Below are positions 1 to 8,809 of a stretch of DNA of 64,000 nucleotides, one piece after another. The stretch is from Methylobacterium fujisawaense (lineage in GTDB: Bacteria > Pseudomonadota > Alphaproteobacteria > Rhizobiales > Beijerinckiaceae), in the NCBI RefSeq assembly GCF_014138435.1, contig NZ_JACJIM010000009.1, positions 62,001-126,000 of the forward strand, given 5' to 3'. Below the pieces are notes generated by a model, which worked only from the letters and a program-made list of their open reading frames with translations, ran no database searches and had not been told where the DNA came from. Within the stretch, counting starts at the first letter, position 1, and every line of letters begins with the position of its first letter. Both the position numbers and the translations under genes were made by a program.

Positions 1-429
1 CGCGGTCTGCCCCCAGAACACACCCTTCTGTCCGGCATTGTACTTGCCGAGCTCCGGGAGCCGGTCCTCACGGTTGGTGACCACGTCGCCGATATGCTTC
101 GTCCACTCGACATCGTCCTTGTTGGGGATGTTGAGCTTCCAGAACCGCACGAACAGGAAGAAGAAGCTGACCGCCAGCGCCACGCCGAACCAGGGATGGA
201 TCGCCCGGGTCGCCTGCCCGCCGCCGAACAGGCCGGTGAGCGAGAACAGGTAGGGCGTGAACATCGCCAGGCCCGACAGGGTCAGCAGCGTGAACAGGAT
301 CGCGGTGATCCAGTGGTTCACGCGCTGCACGCCGGTGTAGCGCGGGACGTACAGCACCTCCGTCGCCTCGGACTTGGCGTGGTGCAGGGGGCGGGGATCG
401 CCGTCCCGGATGTCGCGGTGGATCGTCAT
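1..429 (-). CDS. fdoI: Formate dehydrogenase gamma subunit (cytochrome b556), partial
   Basis: This is the N-terminal 143 codons of the membrane cytochrome b subunit of a respiratory formate dehydrogenase; the gene runs off the left edge. The reading frame shows two hydrophobic helices (about residues 36-58 and 77-95) and the motif RVNHWITAILFTLLTLSG, whose His matches the haem-ligand region of the FdnI/FdoI family. In this family the protein anchors the alpha-beta dimer on the periplasmic face and passes electrons from formate to quinone. It follows the alpha and beta genes on the same strand, but a 315-bp gap holding REP-like palindromes separates it from the beta gene. The ATG at 429 is the first start in frame. 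Confidence 0.9.
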   Translation of the reverse strand, partial: MTIHRDIRDGDPRPLHHAKSEATEVLYVPRYTGVQRVNHWITAILFTLLTLSGLAMFTPYLFSLTGLFGGGQATRAIHPWFGVALAVSFFFLFVRFWKLNIPNKDDVEWTKHIGDVVTNREDRLPELGKYNAGQKGVFWGQTA

Positions 430-744
430 CGACCTTCACTCGCCTGATGCGGCGCCGGCCCTGCGCCTCGGCGGAGGGGGCTCTGAAATTCAGGATAGGG
501 CCTCTGGGCCCCGCCGTCTTCGGTTATCCGATCCCGCCCGTTTCCGAAGGGATCGCGGGTCCCCTCTCCCGTGCGGGAGAGGGACAGGGTGAGGGATGAG
601 GACGATCCGGAGAAGGCGCAACCCGATCCCACGTCGACGACGTGCTCGATCCTGAACCTTCTCGACCCTCACCCCAACCCTCTCCCGCACGGGAGAGGGG
701 GCGCGTCGCGTCTCCCGGGCTGCATTGGCAGCCCGGGATGCCGA
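430..744. repeat. Inverted pair of REP-like palindromes between fdhB and fdhG
   Basis: Two palindromes sit in opposite orientation: 562-583 (10-bp arms CCCTCTCCCG, loop TG) and 678-699 (same arms, loop CA). Each is flanked on its outer or inner side by a CAGGGTGAGGG / CTCACCCC tail. The arrangement looks like a bacterial interspersed mosaic element. A second copy of the same pair is present at 50811-50912. No gene is visible in this gap. Confidence 0.75.
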
Positions 745-1680
745 TCAATGCGGCCGGGCCTCGCCGCCGCCGGTCTCCCGGCGCTTGGCCTCGTCGTATT
801 CGACCGCCTCTTCCTCCTCTTCGGGCACGACCTCGTTGGGGCCGGCCGTCACGTAGTGGAAGAAGCCCGCCACCGCGGCGAAGCCCATGGCGGCGAGACC
901 GAACACCTTCGCTCCGCCCTTCCAGAAGGCGACGAGCGGCGAGATCTTCGGATCGTTCGGCAGACCGGCGTAGAGGCTCGGCTGGTCGGCGTGGTGCAGC
1001 ACGTACATGACGTGCGTGCCGCCGACGCCGGCCGGGTCGTAGAGGCCGGCATGCGCGAAGCCGCGCGACTTCAGATCCTCGACGCGGTCATGCGCCTGGT
1101 CGATCATGGCCTGCTTGGTGCCGAACATGATCGAGCCGGTCGGGCAGGCCTTGGCGCAGGCCGGAGCCTGACCCACCGCCACCCGGTCCGAGCACAGGGT
1201 GCACTTGTACGCCTTGTGGTCGGTCTGGCTGATGCGCGGGATGTTGAAGGGGCAACCCTTCACGCAATAGCCGCAGCCGATGCAGTTCTCCTCGATGAAG
1301 TCGACGATGCCGTTGGAGTACTGCACGATGGCGCCGGGGGACGGGCAGGCCTTCAGGCAGCCCGGCTCGGTGCAGTGCATGCAGCCGTCCTTGCGGATCA
1401 GCCATTCGAGGTTCTGGGTCTCGGGGTTCTCGTACTCGGTGAACCGCATCAGGGTCCACGACTTCGGGGTGAGGTCGTGGGGATTCTGATACGTGCCCGT
1501 GTTGACGCCGATATCGTCGCGGAGGTCGTTCCACTCCTCGCAGGCCGATTGGCAGGCCTTGCAGCCGATGCACTTCGACACGTCGATGAGCTTGGCGACC
1601 TCCACCTGGCGGCGGATCTCCGGCGGCGTCTCCGTGGAGGCGGAACGCTGGCGGATGTCGAGGGAGCTGTAGTCAGCCAT
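745..1680 (-). CDS. fdoH: Formate dehydrogenase beta subunit (iron-sulfur)
   Basis: Electron-transfer subunit of the membrane formate dehydrogenase, 311 residues. Four ferredoxin-type cysteine groups are visible in order: CIGCKACQSACEEWN (about residue 38), CMHCTEPGCLKACP (about 100), CIGCGYCVKGCPFN (about 134) and CTLCSDR...CAKACP (about 160), the pattern expected for four [4Fe-4S] clusters linking the alpha-subunit active site to the cytochrome b. A single hydrophobic helix near residues 258-275 would anchor it in the membrane, followed by an acidic tail (PEEEEEAVEYDEA). The start is preceded by GGGGAG, and only 13 bp separate it from the alpha-subunit stop, so the two are co-transcribed. 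Confidence 0.95.
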   Translation of the reverse strand: MADYSSLDIRQRSASTETPPEIRRQVEVAKLIDVSKCIGCKACQSACEEWNDLRDDIGVNTGTYQNPHDLTPKSWTLMRFTEYENPETQNLEWLIRKDGCMHCTEPGCLKACPSPGAIVQYSNGIVDFIEENCIGCGYCVKGCPFNIPRISQTDHKAYKCTLCSDRVAVGQAPACAKACPTGSIMFGTKQAMIDQAHDRVEDLKSRGFAHAGLYDPAGVGGTHVMYVLHHADQPSLYAGLPNDPKISPLVAFWKGGAKVFGLAAMGFAAVAGFFHYVTAGPNEVVPEEEEEAVEYDEAKRRETGGGEARPH

Positions 1681-1693
1681 GATTCAGCTCCCC

Positions 1694-4600
1694 TTACGCG
1701 ACGGCATCGGACGGAGGCGTGGTCGGCTCGATATTCACGAGCCAGGCCTTGAACTCCGGCGTCTCGGTGTTCGCGTCGCCCACGACCGGCGTGAGCGAGT
1801 TCGGGTGCCATCCTTTCTTGGTGTGGCCCATGAAGCCCCAGTGCTGCGGGATGCCGACGACGTGGACCGGCTTGCCGTCGCAGATCAGCGGCTTGATGCG
1901 CTTCGTCACCACGGCCTTCGCCTTCAGGGAGCCGCGCTTCGACCAGACGCGGACCCAGCCGCCCTTGGCGATGCCCTTCTCCTTGGCGAGTTCCTCCGAG
2001 ATCTCCACGAAGGCCTCCGGCTGGAGGATCGCGTTGATCCGGGCGTGCTTGGTCCAGCCGTGGAAGTGCTCAGTCAGGCGGTAGCTCGTCGCCGCGTAGG
2101 GGAAGTCCTTCGCGTCGCCGAGATCGGCCAGGTCGTCCTTGAAGATGCGGGCCGCGGGCGCGCCCTTGATCTTCGGGAAGGCGACGTTCTGCACCGGGGA
2201 CTCGAAGGGCTCGTAGTGCGTCGGGAACGGCCCGTCGCGCATGAGTCCGCGGGTCCACAGGCGGGCGACGCCCTCCTGGTTGAGGATGAACGGACCGACG
2301 CCCTTATCGGGGGCGACGGTGACGCCGTAATCCGGCACGTCGAAGCCGATCCACTGCTTGCCGTTCCACTCGATGAGCTTCTTCTTCTCCGACCACGGAC
2401 GACCCTCGGGGTCGCACGAGGCGCGGTTGTAGAGCACGCGCCGGTTGGCCGGCCACGCGAAGGCCCAGTTGGGCGCGATGCCGCGATCGCCGGGATCGGT
2501 GTTGTCCCGGCGGGCCATCATGTTGCCCTTCTCGGTGTAGCAGCCCGAGTAGATCCAGCAGCCGCAGGCCGTGGTGCCGTCGTCCTTGAGCTGGGCGAAG
2601 CCGTCGACCTGCTTGCCCGCCGGGATGACGGTCCCGTTGAGATCCGGCGTCGGCGCGAGCGTGTAGCCGTTGAGCTCGCGGGCGAGCTCCGTGGGCGTCG
2701 GCGACTCGGCGATCGCGTAGTCCCACTTCAGATTGACGATCGGGTCGGAGAAGGCCCCGCCGTCCTTCTTGTAGGCTCCGCGGATGCGTAGGAAGATCTC
2801 CGACATGATCTCGATGTCGGAGCGGCACTCACCCGGCGCGTCCTGGGCCTGCCAGTGCCATTGCAGCCACCGGCTGGAGTTCGACAGCGAGCCTTCCTCC
2901 TCCACGAACAGGGTGGTCGGCAGTTCGAACACCTCGGTCTGGATCTTGGTCGGATCGACGTCGTTGTACTCGCCGTGGTTCTCCCAGAACCGCGCCGTCT
3001 CGGTCTTGAGCGGATCCATCACCACCAAGAATTTCATCTTGGAGAAGGCTTCCGTCATCTTGGCGCGGTTCGGGAACGACAGCAGGGGGTTGAAGCCCTG
3101 GATGACGTAGCCGGTCATCTTGCCCTGCTTGGCGAGCTCGAACCCACGCAGCACGTCGTAGGTCGGCACGTCGAGCTTGGGCAGGTAGTCGTAGGCCCAG
3201 TCGTTCTCCTTCTGGGCCTTGTCGCCCCACATCGCCTTCTGGAACGAGACGAAGAACTTGTTGTAGTTCTGCCAGTAGCTCGTCTGCCCCGGGCGCAGCG
3301 GCTTGAACTGCCGCTTGGCGATGTAGCTCGCGTAGTCGGGCTCCTTCTCCACGGGGATGTTCAGATAGCCGGGGATGAGATTGCTCATCAGCCCGATATC
3401 GGTCAGCCCCTGGATGTTGGAGTGGCCGCGCAGGGCGTTCATGCCACCGCCCAGCATGCCGATGTTGCCCAGCAGCGTCTGCACGATGCACATCGAGCGG
3501 ATGTTCTGCGAGCCCTTGGAATGGTGCGTCCAGCCGAGCGCGTAGAGCGACGTCATCACCCGGTCGGGCGCGGCCGTCGTGGCGATCAGCTCGCAGACCT
3601 TGAGGAAGGTCTCCTTGGGCGAGCCGCAGATCTTCTCCACCATCTCGGGCGTGTAGAGCGCCACGTGCTTCTTCAGCAGCTGCATGACGCAGCGCGGGTG
3701 CTGCAGCGTCTCGTCGACCACAGCGTAGCCGTCGGGACCGATCTCGTAGTCCCAGGTGGTCTTGTCGTAGTCGCGCTTGTCCGCGTCGTAGCCCGCGAAC
3801 AGACCCTCGCTGAAGTCGTAGCCCTCGCGGACCACGTACCCGGCGTTGGTGTAGGCGGAGACGTAGCGGTGCTGCAGCTTGTCGTTGTCGAGCAGGTACT
3901 TGGCCACGCCCGACAGGAACGCGATGTCGGTCCCCTGCCGGATCGGGCAGTAGAGATCGGCCACCGACGCCGTGCGGGTGAAGCGCGGATCGACGACGAT
4001 CAGCTTGGCGTTGTTATGGGCCTTCGCCTCGACGACCCACTTGAAGCCGCAGGGGTGAGCCTCGGCGGCATTGCCGCCCATCACGGTGATCACGTCCGCG
4101 TGCTTGATGTCCATCCAGAGGTTGGTCATCGCACCGCGTCCGAAGGAGGGCGCCAAACTGGCGACCGACGGACCGTGTCAAACCCTGGCCTGATTGTCGA
4201 AGACCAGGGCCCCCATGCTTCGGACGGTCTTGTAGGTCAGCCACGCCGTCTCGTTGGTCGTGGCCGAGGCCGCCAGGAATCCGGTCGTGGTCCAGCGGTT
4301 GACCGTGAGATCGCCGTTCTTGGCCACGAAGTTCTTGTCGCGATCCTCCTTCATAAGCTTCGCGATCCGGTCGAGGGCGAAGTCCCAGGAGACGCGCTTG
4401 AACTCCGAGGAGCCCGGGGCGCGATGAAGCGGGTACTTGGTCCGGGTCTCGGCGTGCACGAAGTCGAGGAGCGCCGAGCCCTTGGGGCAGAGCGTGCCGC
4501 GGTTGATCGGATGATCGGGGTCACCCTCGATGTGCATCACCGAGGAGCGCGCGTTCTTGGAGCGATCGCCCAGGCTGTACAGGATGACGCCACACGCGAC

Positions 4601-4774
4601 CGAGCAATACGGGCACGTGTTGCGGGTCTCGCGCATCTGCGCGAGCTTGAAGGGCCGCACCGCGGCGGCCATAGCGGGCTCGAGTCCCCCGAACCCGAGG
4701 GCACCCAGCGAGCCGCCCGCGAGGCCGGCGCCGGCCCCCTTGAGCAGGCCACGCCTTGAGACCTGGACAGTCAT
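1694..4774 (-). CDS. fdoG: Formate dehydrogenase alpha subunit, selenocysteine-containing
   Basis: Catalytic molybdopterin subunit; oxidises formate to CO2 in the periplasm. The frame is continuous from ATG 4774 to the stop at 1694 except for one in-frame TGA (4178-4180), codon 199. Its context, NQARV-TGA-HGPSVASLAPSFGRGAMTN, lines up with the selenocysteine of E. coli FdnG/FdoG (NQARV-U-HGP), so I read it as Sec and the product as 1026 residues (E. coli FdnG 1015). A Tat signal (SRRGLLKG, Arg7-Arg8) and a [4Fe-4S] site (Cys54, Cys57, Cys61, Cys96) precede it; Sec199 and His200 form the active-site pair. Automated callers would split this gene into 220- and 820-residue pieces. ATG 4774 has GAGG upstream and starts directly at the Tat signal; a further in-frame start at 4840 adds 22 residues without family similarity. 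The Sec machinery (selABC) is not in this window. Confidence 0.93.
4147..4180 (-). promoter_or_regulatory. In-frame UGA (Sec codon) with putative SECIS hairpin
   Basis: On the coding strand TGA (4178-4180) is followed by CACGGTCCGTCGGTC and then a small hairpin with arms CGCCA (4163-4159) and TGGCG (4155-4151) and a GTT apex, about 15 nt after the stop. Bacterial SECIS elements lie within the ~40 nt after the UGA, with a short apical stem-loop bound by SelB. Position and the conserved codons fit; folding and SelB binding are inferred. Confidence 0.7.
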
Positions 4775-4930
4775 CTCCGCCTCACAGAAAAGCGATCTGG
4801 TATAATTCCAGGGTGTCCCAAAAAAGCCCGCGCGAGGCAAGTGCGGTTGCGTGACACAGCAAGTCCCTGTGTCTCGGACGAAGCACCACGTTCGTCCGAG
4901 CCGGTATCATCCTGCCGAGGAACGATTTCT

Positions 4931-5272
4931 TTACTTGCTGGGGATCGCCGGATTCATCCCCGAGGGGCTCGCCGTGCGGTGCTCCAGGGGAGCCTGCGGC
5001 TCCGTGGCGGACGAGCCGCCGGGATTGGCCTGCGGAACCGGGCGGTTGGCGTTTTCCTTGGTCGATTGGCCGCCCGGGTCGGGCGCATCCTTGGCGGCCG
5101 ATTGCTCGCGGGGAACCGGCGCCTGGCTCCAGCCGTCCTGGGCGCTGCGGGATTTGTCGCCCATCGCGTCGACCCCCTTGATCTCGCCCGGCTTGGTCTG
5201 CGCGAGGCACGGGGTGCCGACCGTCACCGCCCCGAGGAGCACCAGCATCATCAGGGGAATCGAGCGAGGCAA
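4931..5272 (-). CDS. Small secreted Pro/Ser/Gln-rich protein, unknown function
   Basis: About 113 residues. Read from TTG 5272, which has GGAG six bases upstream, the product starts with a basic n-region, a hydrophobic stretch (MMLVLLGAVTV) and a likely signal-peptidase site after CLA. The mature part is short and hydrophilic, rich in Pro, Ser, Ala and Gln, with no recognisable domain. An ATG at 5251 would give a shorter signal peptide lacking the arginine. It lies upstream of fdoG on the same strand with a 156-bp gap, so it may or may not belong to that transcript. I do not recognise the family. Confidence 0.5.
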   Translation of the reverse strand: MPRSIPLMMLVLLGAVTVGTPCLAQTKPGEIKGVDAMGDKSRSAQDGWSQAPVPREQSAAKDAPDPGGQSTKENANRPVPQANPGGSSATEPQAPLEHRTASPSGMNPAIPSK

Positions 5273-5463
5273 GGGACGTCTCCGGGGAACGGGCAAGGGG
5301 ATGCGCGGGCAACGTGCCCTGCACCGCCCCAGTTCCGGCCTGCGACACCGCCCCTCCGAGAGGCCCCCGGATCGGACGACCCGTCGATGCGCCGGCGTCG
5401 GTGACGGCTCCTTAACCACGCCCTGCAACGCTGCGTGCTGGCAGGTGCGAGGATCGCCCCATC

Positions 5464-5649
5464 ATGTCGAAGCCGCATCCGGAGCGCGCCTCCGAACTCG
5501 AACAGATTCCAGACGCAGCGCCGCTCCCCCCCGGCGTCCGCCGCCATCTCGGCCAGACGCTGCGCACGCTCTATACCGATACGCTCTCGGCCCCCGTCGA
5601 CGAGCGCCTCAAGGCCCTGATCGCCCAGCTCAGCAAGCCGAAGCGCTGA
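5464..5649 (+). CDS. NepR-family anti-sigma factor (orphan)
   Basis: A 61-residue protein whose C-terminal part (HLGQTLRTLYTDTLSAPV followed by DERLKALIAQL) has the NepR signature: two short helices, with Leu-x-x-x-Leu and a (L/M)Y(D/T)...PVP/DxR(F/L) pattern. NepR proteins hold the alphaproteobacterial general-stress sigma factor EcfG and are released when phosphorylated PhyR binds them. Neither phyR nor an ecfG-type sigma gene is next to it here, so this is probably a secondary NepR-like copy rather than the main phyR-nepR locus. ATG 5464 is the first start; the ribosome-binding site (GAGGA, rather far) is weak. Confidence 0.75.
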   Translation: MSKPHPERASELEQIPDAAPLPPGVRRHLGQTLRTLYTDTLSAPVDERLKALIAQLSKPKR

Positions 5650-6032
5650 CGCGGCCCGCCACCGGCGCGATCGCCGGATATCCGGATGGGGCAGGGCGGT
5701 AAAATCGCGCCGCACCGCCCGCGCCTCACGCCTCCCGGGCCGAGGCCCACTCAAGTGCGCCAGCGCACATAAGATTGTTCGTTCTGAGAAACCCGATCCG
5801 GCATTGCGATTCTTCTCCTGTCGCGGAGATCCGGAGAAGATCCATGCGTTCTGGCGGCCTACTGCGCTGATCCGCCTTGCATTCCGGCCGACGACGCCGT
5901 TCCTGAGCGAGCGATGCCATCCCGCGTGTCCGCGTCCGAGGCTTGACTTCGTTCGGTAAAAAGAACGATTTCCGGCCTCTGGGGATGCAGGTCCCCTGGA
6001 TCGCAATCGCGCATGGCGGGGGATCGGACGTG
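5650..6032. other. Intergenic region upstream of sulfate transporter
   Basis: 383 bp without a convincing gene. It contains a 6-bp inverted repeat TCGTTC-N8-GAACGA at 5949-5968, about 65-85 bp before the binding-protein start, and another TCGTTC half at about 5778. These could be regulator half-sites for the sulfate operon, but I cannot assign a protein. No terminator-like hairpin with a T-run is seen. Confidence 0.3.
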
Positions 6033-7070
6033 ATGAAGAACGCTGCAGGTCGCGGCCGGATGGCCCGGGCGATCGGGTTCTCCCTGCTGGCGGGTGCCGG
6101 CCTGTGGGCCTGCGTGCTGCCGGCCGCGGCCGAGACCGCGCTCCTCAACGTCTCGTACGATCCGACCCGCGAGCTCTATCGGGAGATCAACGCCGCCTTC
6201 GCGGAGGAGTGGAAGGCGAAGACCGGCGAAGCGATCACGATACGGGCCTCGCATGGCGGGTCGGGGGCGCAGGCGCGCACGGTGATCGACGGCGTCGACG
6301 CCGACGTGGTCACCCTCGGCATCCCGTCCGACATCGACGCGATCGCCAAGCTCACGCACAAGATCCCGGAGGATTGGCGCAGCAAGCTGCCCAACACCGC
6401 CACGCCCTACACCTCGACGGTGGTGTTCCTCGTCCGCAAGGGCAACCCGAAGGGCATCAAGGACTGGGCCGACCTGATCAAGCCCGACGTCAAGGTGATC
6501 ACCCCGAACCCGAAGACGTCCGCCGGCGGGCGCTGGAACTTCCTCGCCGCCTGGGGCTACGCCTACGGGACCGACAAGGACGCCGCCAAGGCCGACGCCT
6601 TCGTCGGGCAGGTCTACAAGAACGTCCCGGTGCTCGACACCGGCGCCCGCGGCTCGACCGTGACCTTCGCCCAGCGCGGGCTCGGCGACGTGCTCCCCAC
6701 CTGGGAGAACGAGGCCTACCTCGTGCTCCAGGAATTCGGGGCCGACAAGTTCGACATCGTCTCGCCGCCGAGCTCGATCTACGCCGAGCCGCCGGTGGCC
6801 CTCGTGGCGGTCAACGCCGAGCGGAAGGGCACCACCAAGGCCGCGCAGGCCTATCTCGACTTCCTCTACACCGACCGCGCCCAGGCGATCTTCGCCAAGC
6901 ACCATTACCGGCCGATCCGCCGGGAGGCGGCCGCCCAGGCCGACCTCGCCCAGCTGCCCGACATCAAGCTGTTCAAGATCGAGGATCTCCAGGGCTCCTG
7001 GGACGAGATCCAGAAGCGGAACTTCGATGCCGGAGGTCTGTTCGATCGGCTGAGCCGGGCCGGCCGCTGA
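6033..7070 (+). CDS. Sulfate/thiosulfate ABC transporter, periplasmic binding protein
   Basis: Sulfate-binding protein of the Sbp/CysP family, 345 residues. A signal peptide (MKNAAGRGRMARAIGFSLLA, cleavage after AAA near residue 32) is followed by the family start ALLNVSYDPTRELYREINAA. Typical motifs are GGSGAQARTVIDGVDADVVT and NPKTSAGGRWNFLAAWGYAY, which line the oxyanion pocket. First gene of a sulfate uptake operon: the permease start is 10 bp after its stop. An in-frame ATG at 5943 would add 30 residues ahead of the signal peptide and is less likely. Sbp and CysP cannot be told apart by eye, hence no symbol. Confidence 0.93.
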   Translation: MKNAAGRGRMARAIGFSLLAGAGLWACVLPAAAETALLNVSYDPTRELYREINAAFAEEWKAKTGEAITIRASHGGSGAQARTVIDGVDADVVTLGIPSDIDAIAKLTHKIPEDWRSKLPNTATPYTSTVVFLVRKGNPKGIKDWADLIKPDVKVITPNPKTSAGGRWNFLAAWGYAYGTDKDAAKADAFVGQVYKNVPVLDTGARGSTVTFAQRGLGDVLPTWENEAYLVLQEFGADKFDIVSPPSSIYAEPPVALVAVNAERKGTTKAAQAYLDFLYTDRAQAIFAKHHYRPIRREAAAQADLAQLPDIKLFKIEDLQGSWDEIQKRNFDAGGLFDRLSRAGR

Positions 7071-7080
7071 AGGGCGCATC

Positions 7081-7935
7081 ATGGTCGAGACGCACCGCCC
7101 CCGATGGACATTCCGTCGGCCGAGCGTGATCCCGGGCTTCGGGATCAGCTTCGGCTACACCCTGACCTGCCTTGGGCTGATCGTGCTCCTGCCGCTCGCC
7201 GGGCTGGTGGTGAAGGCGTCGGGGCTGGGCCTGTCCGGTATCTGGGACGTCGCCACCGACCCGCGGGTGGCGAGCGCCCTGCGGATCAGCTTCGGCGCCT
7301 CGGCGCTCGCGGCCCTTGTGGCCTCGACCTTCGGCTTCCTCGTGGCCTGGGTTCTGACCCGCTACCGCTTCCCCGGCCGCAAGCTGGTCGACGCGGCGGT
7401 CGACCTGCCCTTCGCGCTGCCGACCGCGGTCGCCGGTATCGCGCTCGCCTCGCTCTACGCGCCGGACGGGCTGCTCGGCGCGCCCCTCGCACGCCTCGGC
7501 ATCCAGGCGGCCTACACGCCGTTGGGCATCTTCATCGCCATGGTGTTCATCGGCCTGCCCTTCGCCGTGCGGACCGTCCAGCCGCTGATCGCCGAAATCG
7601 ACAAGGAGATCGAAGAGGCCTCCGCGACCCTCGGGGCGACGCGGTTCGCCACCCTGACCAGAGTCGTGCTGCCGCCGCTGATTCCCGCCGTGCTCACCGG
7701 CTTCGCCCTGGCCTTCGCCCGGGGCGTCGGCGAGTACGGCTCGATCATCTTCATCGCCGGCAACCTGCCCTACGTGTCGGAGATCGCGCCGCTGCTGATC
7801 GTCATCAAGCTCTCCGAGTTCGATTACGGGGGCGCGGCGGCCATCGCCACGATCATGCTCGGGATCTCGTTCCTGACGCTGCTGGCCATCAACCTGATCC
7901 AGGCCTGGTCACGGAGGCGGTTCGGCTATGTCTGA
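7081..7935 (+). CDS. cysT: Sulfate ABC transporter permease CysT
   Basis: Inner-membrane permease of the sulfate importer, 284 residues with about six hydrophobic helices. The binding-protein-dependent permease loop is visible as EIEEASATLGATRFATLTRV (about residues 177-196), which contacts the ATPase. The region GFALAFARGVGEYGSIIFIA is characteristic of the CysT/CysW pair. Its last 8 bp overlap the start of cysW, indicating translational coupling. Confidence 0.93.
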   Translation: MVETHRPRWTFRRPSVIPGFGISFGYTLTCLGLIVLLPLAGLVVKASGLGLSGIWDVATDPRVASALRISFGASALAALVASTFGFLVAWVLTRYRFPGRKLVDAAVDLPFALPTAVAGIALASLYAPDGLLGAPLARLGIQAAYTPLGIFIAMVFIGLPFAVRTVQPLIAEIDKEIEEASATLGATRFATLTRVVLPPLIPAVLTGFALAFARGVGEYGSIIFIAGNLPYVSEIAPLLIVIKLSEFDYGGAAAIATIMLGISFLTLLAINLIQAWSRRRFGYV

Positions 7936-8809
7936 GATCTTCTCGCCCGCCTTCGTGCCGGCCACCAAGCAGGGTCCGGTCGCCTCCGAGGGAGCCGCGA
8001 CCCGCACGATCCTGATCGGGATCGCGGTGGCGTTCCTGGCGCTGTTCCTGGTTCTGCCGCTGTTCGCGGTCTTCATCCAGGCCTTCTCGAAGGGGCTCGG
8101 CGCCTTCCTGGACGCGTTCCGCGAGCCCGACGCCTGGAGCGCGATCCGCCTGACGCTCACGGTGGCGGCAATCGCGGTGCCATTCAACGTGGTGTTCGGG
8201 CTGGCGGCCTCCTGGGCGATCGCCAAGTTCGAGTTCCGCGGCAAGTCGCTGCTGATCACCCTGATCGACCTGCCGTTCTCGGTCTCGCCGGTGGTCTCGG
8301 GCCTGATCTACGTGCTGCTGTTCGGATCCCAGGGCCTGTTCGGCTCCTGGCTCATCAACCACGGCATCCAGATCCTGTTCGCGCTGCCGGGGATCGTGCT
8401 CGCCACGGTGTTCGTGACCTTCCCGTTCGTCGCCCGCGAGCTGATCCCGCTGATGCAGGAGCAGGGCACCGCCGAGGAAGAGGCGGCGCTGACGCTCGGC
8501 GCCTCGGGCCTGCACGCGTTCCGCACGGTGACGCTGCCCAATATCCGCTGGGGCCTGCTCTACAGCGTGCTCCTCTGCAATGCCCGGGCGATGGGCGAAT
8601 TCGGCGCGGTGTCGGTGGTGTCGGGCCACATCCGCGGCCTGACCAACACCATCCCACTCCACGTGGAGATCCTCTATAATGAGTACAACTTCGTCGCCGC
8701 ATTCGCCGTCGCTTCGCTCCTCGCCGTCCTTGCCCTCATCACCCTCGTCCTCAAATCCGTCCTCGAATGGCGCTTCGCGGGGGAGCTCGCGGGCGGCCGG
8801 TCTCATTGA
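7928..8809 (+). CDS. cysW: Sulfate ABC transporter permease CysW
   Basis: Second permease of the sulfate importer, 293 residues. The EAA loop reads GTAEEEAALTLGASGLHAF and is followed by NARAMGEFGAVSVVSGHIRG, a CysW hallmark. The ATG lies 8 bp inside cysT. Its 3' end meets the cysA coding region with an unclear junction (see cysA). Confidence 0.93.
   Translation: MSEIFSPAFVPATKQGPVASEGAATRTILIGIAVAFLALFLVLPLFAVFIQAFSKGLGAFLDAFREPDAWSAIRLTLTVAAIAVPFNVVFGLAASWAIAKFEFRGKSLLITLIDLPFSVSPVVSGLIYVLLFGSQGLFGSWLINHGIQILFALPGIVLATVFVTFPFVARELIPLMQEQGTAEEEAALTLGASGLHAFRTVTLPNIRWGLLYSVLLCNARAMGEFGAVSVVSGHIRGLTNTIPLHVEILYNEYNFVAAFAVASLLAVLALITLVLKSVLEWRFAGELAGGRSH

Noticed and set aside
4671..4710. A T-loop-like stretch (GGGCTCGAGTCCCCC) suggesting a tRNA
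   Set aside because: It lies inside the fdoG coding region, has no CCA end or matching acceptor and anticodon arms.
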